In this document: one piece after another, positions 15,482 to 23,671 of the stretch
How the letters are laid out: each line of letters opens with the position of its first letter
Position numbering within the stretch: the stretch's first letter is position 1
Source: Xanthomonas sp. Leaf131
GTDB taxonomy: Bacteria; Pseudomonadota; Gammaproteobacteria; Xanthomonadales; Xanthomonadaceae
Reading direction: 5' to 3'
DNA: 35,603 bases
Assembly (NCBI RefSeq): GCF_001423495.1
Contig: NZ_LMOG01000016.1
Span: forward strand, 274,445-310,047
Program-made: the position numbers and the translations under genes
The notes under the pieces: generated by a model
The model's input: only the letters and a program-made list of their open reading frames with translations
Database searches by the model: none
What the model was told of the DNA's origin: nothing

Positions 15482-17602
15482 TCAAAAATCCAGCGAATAT
15501 CCCAGCGTAAACGTGCGGCCGCGTCCGGCGAAGTAGCGCAGCGGTTCGACCAGGGCCGATTGCGAGTAGTAGGTGATGTACTGCTTGTCGAACAGATTGG
15601 ACACACCCATGCGCACCGCGCCACGCGGCAATGCGTAGTTGAACGTCGCATCCACCAGCGTGTAGCCGCTGAAGCGCTTGTCGGCCTCATCGAAGGATTG
15701 GCTGAAGGCGTGCTGGGCCTGCACGAACGAGGAGAACTTCGGTGTCCACTGCGCCGACCACGAGGCGATCACCCGATTGGGCGCCACGTTGAGCCCGTCC
15801 AGGCGTGCATCCAGTTGCCCATCGTTGTCGCTATCGTAGCGGCCACGTGTGTACGCATACGACAGGCGCAGGCGATGCGCCGCATCCAGGCGATACCCCA
15901 GGCTGGCGTCCACGCCCTGCACGCGGGTCTTTTCGCGGCTCATCATGAAAGCGCCATTGATCGGCACCACGCGCGTGCCCAGATCCGAGTTGGACTGGAA
16001 GTAGCTCAGGTCCGCATCGAACGCGCCGCGGGTGAGGCGGGTGCCCGCTTCCACGCTCTTGGTCAGGATCGGCTCCAGCGTGCTCAGGTTGGCCACGCGT
16101 GTGCCAGGCGTATTGATCGCGCGCAGCACGCGGCCCACGTCCGGCATGCCGAAGCCTTCGGAATAGCTGGTGAAAAAGCTCACGCCGTCGATCGGCGTAT
16201 AAACCAGGCCGGTGTTGTACAGCGTCTGGTTGAAGTCGAGCGTGCCGCCTTCGACATCGACGCGGTTGTAACGCCACAGCGTCTGGTAGCTGTCGATCTT
16301 CAGCTCGGCTTCTTCGCGGCGCACGCCGGCGTGCAGGGTCAGCTCGGGCAGCAGTTTGTATTCGCCCTGCACGAACAGCGACAGATTGCGGTAGTCCGAC
16401 TCGGGCACATAGGTGCGCCCGCTGCCGTAGAGATCCTGCTTGCCGGTGTCGGCCAGCAGGTCGACGCCGCCGGTGAGCTTGAGCCGGCCGTCGAGCAGAT
16501 CGTCCTTGGTCAGGCTGATCTTGCTGCCCCACTTGGAGGCGACCGAACGCGATTGGTCGTACAGCGTGCCGACCGGTGCGATGCGCGGGTCCTGAAACGT
16601 GGAGGAGTTGTCGGCGCCGAACAACCCTTCGAATTCCTGGTTGAACACCATTGCGCTCAGTTGCATGCCGGCCAGGTCGTCATGGGTGTACGACAGGCTG
16701 GAGGTCAGCACATCGTTCCAGGGAGCGGTGCCTTGCGGTGTGCCGCGTACCGAGGTGGTGGGCAGGCCTTGCGCACGGTTGCCGGCGATGCCGATGTAGT
16801 CGTTGTCGTTCTTGATGCGGTAGCGGTTGACGCTGACGCTCAGGCGCTGCGCGTCGGTGAGCGCGTAGCCGAGCTTGGCCAGCACGTCGTAGCTCTTGGA
16901 GGTCATCAGGTCGCCCTGCGTATTGTCGGCGCCGATTGGCCGGCCTTGTCCATCCACATACAGGCCTTGATCGCTGTAGCTGGCCGAGAGCAGGTAATCG
17001 AGCTTGTCCGAGCGGCCGTCCACGCGATAGCGCGTCTCGACGCTGGTGGTTTCCGCACGCGTTTCCGAGGTGGGCGCGGTGGCCTGCACATCGACGTGCT
17101 GGTTGAGCTCACCGTCCTGCGGACGCCGGGTGATGATGTTGATGGTGCCGCCGGTGGCGCCCAGGCCGTTGATCGCGTTGGCACCCTGGATCACTTCGAT
17201 CCGCTCGACCATCGCATAGTCGATGGTGTGTGCTTCGCGCCCGGTGGGGCGGATCGGATTGGACTGCGGCACGCCGTCGATCAGGATCAACGGCGTGCGC
17301 CCGCGCAGCGTTTCGCCGCTGCCGTTCATCTTGCCGCGGCTGGGCGTGTACGAGGGAATCAGGTTGGCGAGCACGTCGGAGGAGTTGCTGGAGATCGTCA
17401 ACTGCTGCTGGATCTGCGCCTTGTCGATGATCAACACCGTCTGCGGCGATTCGGCCACGGTCATGTTGGAGCGCGAGGCGGCAACCACCACCGTATCCAG
17501 CGTCTCGGTGACATCCGATTGCGCGGACGCAGTGGCAGAGGCGAGCAGGCAGAGGGTGGCAACGAACGGCATGCCGGCCGATGCGGAGACGGGAGATTTC
17601 AT
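15482..17602 (-). CDS. TonB-dependent ferric-siderophore receptor, IutA-like
   Basis: A 706-residue outer-membrane receptor. The signal peptide ends ATASAQ, and a TonB-box-like ETLDTVVVAASRSN follows. The plug domain closely parallels IutA, the ferric aerobactin receptor (SRSNMTVAESPQTVLII, LANLIPSYTPSRGKMNGSGE, LRGRTPLILIDGVPQSN, VERIEVIQGANAINGLG, ATGGTINIITRR). The barrel ends TLGYSLDF. A hydroxamate/citrate-hydroxamate siderophore is therefore the likely cargo. The start MKSPVSAS at 17602 has GGAG 11 bases upstream; the longer frame would cross the Fur-like site. No siderophore biosynthesis or inner-membrane iron transporter genes lie beside it, so it may take up siderophores made by others. 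Confidence 0.87.
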   Translation of the reverse strand: MKSPVSASAGMPFVATLCLLASATASAQSDVTETLDTVVVAASRSNMTVAESPQTVLIIDKAQIQQQLTISSNSSDVLANLIPSYTPSRGKMNGSGETLRGRTPLILIDGVPQSNPIRPTGREAHTIDYAMVERIEVIQGANAINGLGATGGTINIITRRPQDGELNQHVDVQATAPTSETRAETTSVETRYRVDGRSDKLDYLLSASYSDQGLYVDGQGRPIGADNTQGDLMTSKSYDVLAKLGYALTDAQRLSVSVNRYRIKNDNDYIGIAGNRAQGLPTTSVRGTPQGTAPWNDVLTSSLSYTHDDLAGMQLSAMVFNQEFEGLFGADNSSTFQDPRIAPVGTLYDQSRSVASKWGSKISLTKDDLLDGRLKLTGGVDLLADTGKQDLYGSGRTYVPESDYRNLSLFVQGEYKLLPELTLHAGVRREEAELKIDSYQTLWRYNRVDVEGGTLDFNQTLYNTGLVYTPIDGVSFFTSYSEGFGMPDVGRVLRAINTPGTRVANLSTLEPILTKSVEAGTRLTRGAFDADLSYFQSNSDLGTRVVPINGAFMMSREKTRVQGVDASLGYRLDAAHRLRLSYAYTRGRYDSDNDGQLDARLDGLNVAPNRVIASWSAQWTPKFSSFVQAQHAFSQSFDEADKRFSGYTLVDATFNYALPRGAVRMGVSNLFDKQYITYYSQSALVEPLRYFAGRGRTFTLGYSLDF

Positions 17603-17670
17603 CAGGCAAGGAACTCCGAAACGTGGCCGGCATAGACACAAGACATGCGCGGCAACACGAAAAGTGGCAG

Positions 17671-17689
17671 TCAAATGGGAATCATTATC
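17671..17689 (-). promoter_or_regulatory. Fur-box-like iron operator
   Basis: On the minus strand GATAATGATTCCCATTTGA matches 13 of 19 positions of the Fur consensus, including the GATAATGAT half and CATT. TAGAAT (reverse complement of 17693-17698) lies just upstream as a possible -10. The site is 69 bases before the receptor start, so the gene is likely repressed by iron through Fur. Confidence 0.65.
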
Positions 17690-17776
17690 GATATTCTAGC
17701 AGGCGCGAGCGCCTCGGCGTCCGGCATGCCGCGCCGTTGCGATGTGCGAACGCCCGATTCGGCAGACGCTGGCGCT

Positions 17777-17791
17777 GCTACCGAAGGTAGC
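17777..17791. other. Short hairpin after the hybrid kinase gene
   Basis: GCTACC and GGTAGC form a 6-base stem with a 3-base loop, 14 bases past the kinase stop. On the minus strand no T tract follows, so its action as a terminator is unproven. Confidence 0.3.
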
Positions 17792-17805
17792 GTCCCGCTG
17801 TCGAT

Positions 17806-20451
17806 TCACCCACGCCGCAACAGCATCTGGGTGACCAGCGCACGTAGCGCGGGTGGGCGTACCGGCTTGGTCAAGAATCCCCAGCCCAGGTCCAGCGCGT
17901 GCTCGCGCAGCGCCGGGTCCGGTTCTGCGGTGACCAGGATGACGCGCGGTTCGCGCTGCCAGCGTTGCACCAGTTGCGGCAGCAACATGGGGCCGTAGTG
18001 CTCGCCCATGCGCACGTCCAGCAACAGCAGCTCGGGCACCTCGTCGGCGTTGGCGGCGGCCAATGCCTGCTCGGGGCCGCCGGCAAAATCCACACGGCAT
18101 TCCCAGCGTTCGAGCACGGCGCGCGTGGCCTCGCAGACGCGTGGCTCATCGTCCACGCACCACACGCGGCAGCCGTGCAGGATCGGGTCGTTGGCGTGCT
18201 CGGCGTTTGCCACCGGCGCAGGCAATTGGGTGGCGATGGCGGCACGCTCGCCCAGCGGCACGGTCACCGAAAACACGCTGCCGCCGCCCAAGGTAGAGCG
18301 CAGGCCGATGCGGTGGCCGAGCAGGCGGCCGATGCGTTCGACGATGGCCAGGCCCAGACCGGCGCCGCGGTCGTTGGCCACGCCATCGTCCAGGCGGCGG
18401 AATTCTTCGAAGATTTCGTGCTGCAAGGCTTCGGGAATGCCGGGCCCCTGGTCGTGTACTTCGATGCGCAACCAGCCGCCGCGACGACGGCAGCCGATCA
18501 GCACGCGCCCACGCGGGGTGTAGCGGATGGCGTTGGACAAAAAATTCTGCAGGATGCGCCGCAGCAGGTTTTCATCGCTCAACACCACCGCCGAGGTGGG
18601 CACCCAATCCAGCACCAGGCCGCGGTCTTCGGCCAGGATGCCGAACTCGCGTGCCAGTGTTTCCAGCAGCGGGGCGATGGCGAAATCGCGCACCTGGGTT
18701 TTCAGGCTGCCGGCTTCCAGCCGCGAGATGTCCAGCAGGCTGTTGAGGATGGCGTCCTGCGCGGCGAGCGCGCCTTCGATGTTGTCGACCACGCGCGCGC
18801 TGCCGGTCTCGCGCACCTGCCCGCGCAAGACCGAAACGAACATGCGCGCGGCGTTGAGCGGCTGCAGCAGGTCGTGCACCGCCGAGGCGACGAAGCGGGT
18901 CTTGTAGCGATTGGCGCTCTCGGCCTCGCGCTTGGCGGCAGCCAGGTCGCGGGTGCGTTCGGCCACGCGGTGTTCCAGTGCGTCGGCCAACGAGCGCAGT
19001 TCGCGCGCGGCGTTCTTGTAGCTGGTGATATCGGCATAGCTGGTGACGAAGCCGCCATCGGGCAGCGGATTGCCGCGGATTTCCAGCACCGTGCCGTCTT
19101 CCTTTTCGCTCTCGCGCATATGCGGCTTGCCGCTGCGCAAGTGGTTCAAACGACGCTCGATCGCCGCTTCGATCGGCCCCGGACCCAGCAGGCCGCGGCG
19201 TGCGTTGAAACGGAACAGGTCTTCGATCGGGCGGCCGATCTTGAGCAATTCGGGCGGAAAGCGGAACAGCTCCACATAGCGCGAATTCCACGCCACCAGG
19301 TTGAGCGCGTCGTCGATCACCACCACGCCTTGCGGCAGATGTTCCAGGCTGCGGCTCAAGCCGGCGTTGGCCTGTTGCGCGGCAGTGACCACGCCGTGCT
19401 GAGCGGTGCGCAGTTCTTCGGCATGCTGTTGCAGCAACGTTTCTAGCTCATGCCGGCTGCGCTGACGCAGCGCCGACAGGCGCCGACGTTGCTGCACGAA
19501 CAGCCACAGCAAGGCCAGCGCCAGCCATGCACCGGCGGCGGCAATCGCAGCAGCGCGGCCGGCCGCCGCACTGGCGCGCGTGTCGTGCAGCAGATGCAGG
19601 CGCCAGCCGCTTTCGGGCACTTCCAGGGTCTGCCACAACACCGGGCCGGCGAGCGCTGGCTCGCGTACGTCGGCCAGCACGCCACCGTTGCCGGTCTGCT
19701 CGATCAGCCGGCGCCGCAGCGGCAGCAATCCCTGGTCGGCGTATTGGCGGGTGCTGCGCAATTCGCTGCGATCGCGTCGGCTGAGCGGGGCGAGCATGCG
19801 GTAGCGCCACTCGGGGCGGCTGGCCAGAAACACCACTTCGTGCGCATCGGAGGCCAGCACGATGTCCGGGGTCTGCAGCCATTCGCGTTCCAGCGCGGCC
19901 AGCGCGATCTTGATCACCACCACGCCCTGCACCTGGCCGGCGGCGTCGAGGATGGCCTGCGACAGGAAATACCCCGGCTCGCTGGTGGTCATGCCGATGC
20001 CATAAAAACTGCCGCTGCCGTTGGCCAATGCCTGCTGGTAATACGGGCGAAAGGCGTAGTCCACGCCCACATTGCTGCGTGCGGCTCGCCAGTTGCTGGC
20101 GGCCAAGGCAACGCCGTCCTGGTTGATGAGCGTCAGCGTGGAGGACTGGGTCACGTTGTTGGCGCGCTCCAGTTTGCGGTTGAGCCGCTCCACCTGCGCG
20201 GCCGACAACGGGCCGGACACCGCATCGCGCAGCTCCGGGTCCAGCGCCAGAATCTGCGGCAAGGTGCGATAACGATCGATGCGCTGCTGCAAGGCCTGCG
20301 CATACAGGCGCAGCTGACGCTGCACGGTGGCGCTTTCGTCGTGCAAGGCGTTCTGTTCGACGAAGTGCCCGGCCGCGAACATGGCCACCAACATGCCGCC
20401 CAACACAACGGTCAGGGTGAGCAGCAGGCGGCGGCGTTGCGAGGCGTACAT
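17806..20451 (-). CDS. Hybrid sensor histidine kinase (DctB-like sensor, PAS, HisKA, HATPase, receiver)
   Basis: 881 residues. Membrane helix 1 lies at about 8-30 and a large periplasmic region (about 31-290) resembles the dCache/DctB type. Helix 2 is near 295-318, with a coiled linker after it. A PAS domain follows near 370-490 (GVVVIDDALNLVAWNSRY), then HisKA with His526 in the HDLLQPLNAAR motif seen in MxtR/NahK-type hybrids. The ATPase domain carries NFLSNAIRYT, DQGPGIP and GAGLGLAIVERIG. A C-terminal receiver has acidic CVDDEPR, Asp812 (LLLLDVRMG) and Lys in LTKPVRP. It lies behind the porin gene on the same strand and close to dctA, so C4-dicarboxylate sensing is likely. No DNA-binding output is attached. 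A separate regulator is needed; the LuxR-type protein at 14576-15214 is the nearest candidate. Confidence 0.9.
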   Translation of the reverse strand: MYASQRRRLLLTLTVVLGGMLVAMFAAGHFVEQNALHDESATVQRQLRLYAQALQQRIDRYRTLPQILALDPELRDAVSGPLSAAQVERLNRKLERANNVTQSSTLTLINQDGVALAASNWRAARSNVGVDYAFRPYYQQALANGSGSFYGIGMTTSEPGYFLSQAILDAAGQVQGVVVIKIALAALEREWLQTPDIVLASDAHEVVFLASRPEWRYRMLAPLSRRDRSELRSTRQYADQGLLPLRRRLIEQTGNGGVLADVREPALAGPVLWQTLEVPESGWRLHLLHDTRASAAAGRAAAIAAAGAWLALALLWLFVQQRRRLSALRQRSRHELETLLQQHAEELRTAQHGVVTAAQQANAGLSRSLEHLPQGVVVIDDALNLVAWNSRYVELFRFPPELLKIGRPIEDLFRFNARRGLLGPGPIEAAIERRLNHLRSGKPHMRESEKEDGTVLEIRGNPLPDGGFVTSYADITSYKNAARELRSLADALEHRVAERTRDLAAAKREAESANRYKTRFVASAVHDLLQPLNAARMFVSVLRGQVRETGSARVVDNIEGALAAQDAILNSLLDISRLEAGSLKTQVRDFAIAPLLETLAREFGILAEDRGLVLDWVPTSAVVLSDENLLRRILQNFLSNAIRYTPRGRVLIGCRRRGGWLRIEVHDQGPGIPEALQHEIFEEFRRLDDGVANDRGAGLGLAIVERIGRLLGHRIGLRSTLGGGSVFSVTVPLGERAAIATQLPAPVANAEHANDPILHGCRVWCVDDEPRVCEATRAVLERWECRVDFAGGPEQALAAANADEVPELLLLDVRMGEHYGPMLLPQLVQRWQREPRVILVTAEPDPALREHALDLGWGFLTKPVRPPALRALVTQMLLRRG

Positions 20452-20541
20452 GCGGCAAGTATGGCGGTGCGCCGGTACATCGCGCAGCTATCGCCGCAGT
20501 GACCCGCACCGGGTGCCCGCCAGGCATGCCCCACAAACGAC

Positions 20542-20573
20542 TGCGGCCGCACCTTTGGAAGGATGCGGCCGCA
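20542..20573 (-). terminator. Terminator-like hairpin after the porin gene
   Basis: TGCGGCCGCA occurs at 20542-20551 and again at 20564-20573. It is self-complementary, so the pair forms a 10-base GC-rich stem, extended inward by CCTT/AAGG. On the minus strand it is followed by GTCGTTTG. It lies about 95 bases past the porin stop and 90 bases before the kinase gene, so it could end or attenuate transcription between them. Confidence 0.6.
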
Positions 20574-20666
20574 AGGCGCACACGCTGGTGTGCGTCACCG
20601 CGTTGCAGCGCTCAACCAGCGCAACGCGCGGCCGAAATGCCTCGCGTGACCGCTGCGCAAGAACGC

Positions 20667-21839
20667 TTAGAACTGCACCTGCGCACGCAGTTCCATCACG
20701 TGCGGGGTCTCATGCACGCCATTGCGCGAGGAATCCACCCAGCTGTAGTTGGCCTGCATTTTGAAGTGGCTGGTGAGGTACCAGTTGGCGCCGATGGTGG
20801 TGTCGTGCTGGCGGCCGCCGTGGACGTTGTTGTCTTCCAGATTCAAACGGCTGTAACGGGCAGTCAGCTCGACCGCGCCGTAGTCGTGCGCCGGCTTGAT
20901 GTTGCCCGGGACGCCGCCGGCATAGGTGCGCGACTCGCCGGTCAGCGACCAGGTGCCGTAGAGGTACTGGCCCTGCGCGATGAAGTGCGGCAGGTTGTCG
21001 TTACGCGCCACTTCGGCACGCAGCGCTTCGCTTTGCAGCGAGAACGGGCCATGGATCCACACCGCTTCCACGCCGGTACGGATCACGTGATCCACATCGA
21101 GGATGGTGCCGGTGTCGATCAGACGCACGTCGGTCAGGCCGGCTTCCGGGCGGGCACGCAGGCGCACGCGCGGGCTGAAGGACACGCCGCGGCCGTCGCT
21201 GAAGCCGCGCGGGTTTTCGACCGAGCCGGCGATGCCCAGATGCAGCACGTTGCCTTCGGCCTTGAACGGGGTCCACGCCGCATGCACGGCCTGGGTGGTG
21301 CCCGGGTTGTCGCCCTGCAGATCCTTGCCGCCGTAGGCGCCGGCCTGCAGCAGGTACTGCTGACGCTCCAGCGTCCACTCCGCGCCGGTGCGCCGGCCCT
21401 GGAACACGGCCTGCACCGGCAGGCCCAGTTCCATGAAGCTGCCCGCACGCGAGCTCTGCACCGCTTCCAGACCCACCGGCACCTTCATGTAGCCCAGCCG
21501 CACGCGGCCGTAGTCCTGGCCCAGCAGCGCCTTGGTCTCGAAGCGGAAGAACACGTCCAGCCACAGCTTGGCTTCGAAGTCGAAATACACCATGGCGTCG
21601 TAGGCACCCTTCTTCTTGAGGGTGGCGCCGAACTCCTTGCGGCGGAAGTCGGTGCGGTCTTCCAGGCGGTCGTCGCCGGAGAAGTTGTTGTCGTCGTAGG
21701 CGTAGTTGCCGGTCAGACCCAGCTCGGTGCCATCACCGAAGGTGTACTTGGTCGGCCAGTTTTCCAGCGAGGTAGCCGCATTGGCGGCAGCGGGCGCGAC
21801 GGCGATGGCCAACGCGAGAACGAGCGGATTGAGGCGCAT
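20667..21839 (-). CDS. OprO/OprP-family outer-membrane porin, dicarboxylate-linked
   Basis: A 390-residue porin with signal peptide MRLNPLVLALAIAVAPAAANA and a barrel ending LRAQVQF. Family features: TFGDGTELGLTGNYAYDDN at the N-terminus, RLGYMKVPVGLEAVQSS (the OprP-type KQxxS/xPxGLE region), GTWSLTGESRTYAGG, and the C-terminal NWYLTSHFKMQANYSWVDSS. It is a second member of the family in this window but clearly diverged from that at 9973-11166. It is divergent from dctA and ahead of the hybrid kinase, so it probably admits C4-dicarboxylates. The ATG at 21839 is chosen at the signal peptide; an upstream TTG at 21857 is less likely. Ribosome binding is weak at both. Confidence 0.87.
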   Translation of the reverse strand: MRLNPLVLALAIAVAPAAANAATSLENWPTKYTFGDGTELGLTGNYAYDDNNFSGDDRLEDRTDFRRKEFGATLKKKGAYDAMVYFDFEAKLWLDVFFRFETKALLGQDYGRVRLGYMKVPVGLEAVQSSRAGSFMELGLPVQAVFQGRRTGAEWTLERQQYLLQAGAYGGKDLQGDNPGTTQAVHAAWTPFKAEGNVLHLGIAGSVENPRGFSDGRGVSFSPRVRLRARPEAGLTDVRLIDTGTILDVDHVIRTGVEAVWIHGPFSLQSEALRAEVARNDNLPHFIAQGQYLYGTWSLTGESRTYAGGVPGNIKPAHDYGAVELTARYSRLNLEDNNVHGGRQHDTTIGANWYLTSHFKMQANYSWVDSSRNGVHETPHVMELRAQVQF

Positions 21840-21955
21840 AGGAGTGATCTTCGGCAATGAGAAGGGGCCGGGCGTCCTGCCATGGCGGTCGCACTGAATA
21901 GCTTCAGCAAGCGCGCAGGTTCCGGACGGCCAACAACACAGGAATCGGTGTCTGC

Positions 21956-21971
21956 GTTAAACGAAATTAAC
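21956..21971. promoter_or_regulatory. Inverted repeat in the porin/dctA gap
   Basis: GTTAA and TTAAC are separated by 6 bases, forming a 16-base dyad in the 286-base divergent gap. A second, longer dyad lies beside it (21984-21993 with 22007-22017, one bulged base). Either could bind the regulator of the dicarboxylate genes. No factor can be named. Confidence 0.4.
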
Positions 21972-22125
21972 GGCCGGCGATGGCGCGGCTGAAGTGTAAG
22001 ACGGCGTTCAGCCCGCGGACAGTGCGTAGTACCAATGGGCTATCGGCCCTGGCTGTGACGTGCGGCCAGAATGCGTGCACCGGGTGCCTGCTCAGGCGCC
22101 CTCTATGTTCCCTCGGAGTGGTGTC

Positions 22126-23472
22126 ATGCACATCAGCAAGCCAGCCGGCCCGTTGCCGGCGTCCGTCCCCTTCTACCGCCAGCTGTATTTCCAGGTGGTG
22201 GTGGCGATCGTCCTGGGTGCCTTGCTCGGCCATTTCGAGCCGGCCTTCGCCGAAAGCCTCAAGCCGCTGGGCGACGCCTTCATCAAGCTGGTGAAGATGA
22301 TCATCGCCCCGGTGATCTTCCTGACCATCGTCACCGGCATCGCCGGCATGACCCACCTCAAGACGGTGGGCCGGGTGTTCGCCAAGTCGATGGCCTACTT
22401 CCTGTTCTTCTCCACGTTGGCGTTGATCGTCGGCATGATCGTGGCGCACGTGGTGCAGCCCGGCGCCGGCATGAACATCAACCCGGCCGAGCTGGATCAG
22501 AGCGCGGTCAACACCTACGTACAGAAATCGCACGAGCTGAGCCTGGTCGGCTTCCTGATGGACATCATCCCGGCCACGCTGATCAGCGCGTTCGTCGATG
22601 GCAACATCCTGCAGGTGCTGTTCGTGGCGGTGCTGTTCGGGATCGCGCTGGCGCTGGTCGGCGAGCGTGGCCGCCCGGTGCTGAGCTTTCTGGAAGCGTT
22701 GACCGCCCCGGTGTTCCGCCTGGTGCACATGCTGATGAAGGCCGCGCCGATCGGTGCGTTCGGTGCGATCGCCTTCACCATCGGCAAGTACGGGGTGGAA
22801 TCGCTGGTCAATCTGGCCTGGCTGGTGGGCTCGTTTTATGTGACCTCGCTGTTCTTCGTGCTGGTGATCCTGGGCATTGTTTGTCGCCTGTGCGGCTTTT
22901 CGGTGCTCAAGCTGATCCGTTATCTCAAGGCCGAATTGCTGCTGGTGCTGGGCACCTCTTCGTCGGAGTCGGCGCTGCCGTCGCTGATGGAGAAGATGGA
23001 AAAGGCCGGCTGCGAGAAGTCGGTGGTGGGCCTGGTGGTGCCGACCGGCTACTCGTTCAATCTGGATGGCACCAACATCTACATGACCCTGGCCGCATTG
23101 TTCATCGCCCAGGCCACCAACGTGGACCTGAGCCTGGGCCAGCAGATCACCCTGCTGGCGGTAGCGATGCTCAGCTCCAAGGGCGCGGCCGGCGTGACCG
23201 GCGCCGGCTTCATCACCCTGGCGGCCACGCTGTCGGTGGTGCCGGACGTGCCGGTGGCCGGCATGGCGCTGATCCTGGGCGTGGACCGCTTCATGAGCGA
23301 GTGCCGCTCGCTGACCAACTTCATCGGCAATGCGGTCGCCACCGTGGTGGTGTCGCGCTGGGAAAACGCGCTGGACCGCGACCAGCTGAAGTTGGTGCTG
23401 GATGGCGGCTCGCCGCCGCTGCAGGCACCGGTGGCCTCGCCCGACGTCGTCGCCCCGATCAGCGCGCGCTGA
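22126..23472 (+). CDS. dctA: C4-dicarboxylate transporter DctA
   Basis: A 448-residue sodium/proton-dicarboxylate symporter of the DAACS (glutamate transporter) family, importing malate, succinate and fumarate. The inner-membrane core is complete: [20 protein letters not shown] (helix 3), the serine-rich re-entrant loop [18 protein letters not shown], helix 7 motif [14 protein letters not shown], the second loop [20 protein letters not shown], and helix 8 with [20 protein letters not shown]. The ATG at 22126 has GGAG at 22114-22117, eight bases upstream; the longer open frame is non-coding. It is divergent from the porin and followed, after a strong terminator, by maeB, which consumes the imported malate. 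Confidence 0.95.
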   Translation: MHISKPAGPLPASVPFYRQLYFQVVVAIVLGALLGHFEPAFAESLKPLGDAFIKLVKMIIAPVIFLTIVTGIAGMTHLKTVGRVFAKSMAYFLFFSTLALIVGMIVAHVVQPGAGMNINPAELDQSAVNTYVQKSHELSLVGFLMDIIPATLISAFVDGNILQVLFVAVLFGIALALVGERGRPVLSFLEALTAPVFRLVHMLMKAAPIGAFGAIAFTIGKYGVESLVNLAWLVGSFYVTSLFFVLVILGIVCRLCGFSVLKLIRYLKAELLLVLGTSSSESALPSLMEKMEKAGCEKSVVGLVVPTGYSFNLDGTNIYMTLAALFIAQATNVDLSLGQQITLLAVAMLSSKGAAGVTGAGFITLAATLSVVPDVPVAGMALILGVDRFMSECRSLTNFIGNAVATVVVSRWENALDRDQLKLVLDGGSPPLQAPVASPDVVAPISAR

Positions 23473-23479
23473 TGCTTCC

Positions 23480-23526
23480 TGCGGCCCTGTCTTCCGTCGG
23501 CGATGCCGGCGGGATGCAGGGCCGTT
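23480..23526 (+). terminator. Rho-independent terminator of dctA
   Basis: A two-part hairpin: CGGCCCTG (23480-23487) pairs with CAGGGCCG (23515-23522), and an inner CCGTCGGC/GCCGGCGG stem has a 3-base loop. It is followed at once by TTTT. It begins 7 bases after the dctA stop codon. Confidence 0.75.
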
Positions 23527-23621
23527 TTCGCGTTGAGCCAGACCCTGGCCGCAGTGCACGACGCGCTGCAGCATGCGATTTCCCTGCCGCGCTGACAGCT
23601 GCGCGACAGGCCCTTGTTCAG

Positions 23622-23649
23622 GCAGGAGGGTAGAATTCAGCCCTCCTGC
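23622..23649. promoter_or_regulatory. Perfect inverted repeat before maeB
   Basis: GCAGGAGGG (23622-23630) and CCCTCCTGC (23641-23649) are exact reverse complements around a 10-base loop containing TAGAATTC. It ends 22 bases before the maeB ATG. It may be an operator or a leader-RNA hairpin. TAGAAT inside it resembles a -10, but no -35 is at the right distance. Confidence 0.5.
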
Positions 23650-23671
23650 GCCTTCGAGACCCACACAGCCG

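Noticed and set aside
15431..17635. A 734-residue open frame on the plus strand opposite the siderophore receptor
   Set aside because: Same effect as above: no start signal and no recognisable domain, and the opposite strand has a complete receptor.
17899..19446. A 515-residue open frame opposite the hybrid kinase
   Set aside because: Composition is that of an antisense shadow and all kinase motifs are on the other strand.
21840..22125. Possible sigma-54 (-24/-12) promoter for dctA
   Set aside because: No GG-N10-GC pair with acceptable flanks was found, although dctA in other proteobacteria often has one.
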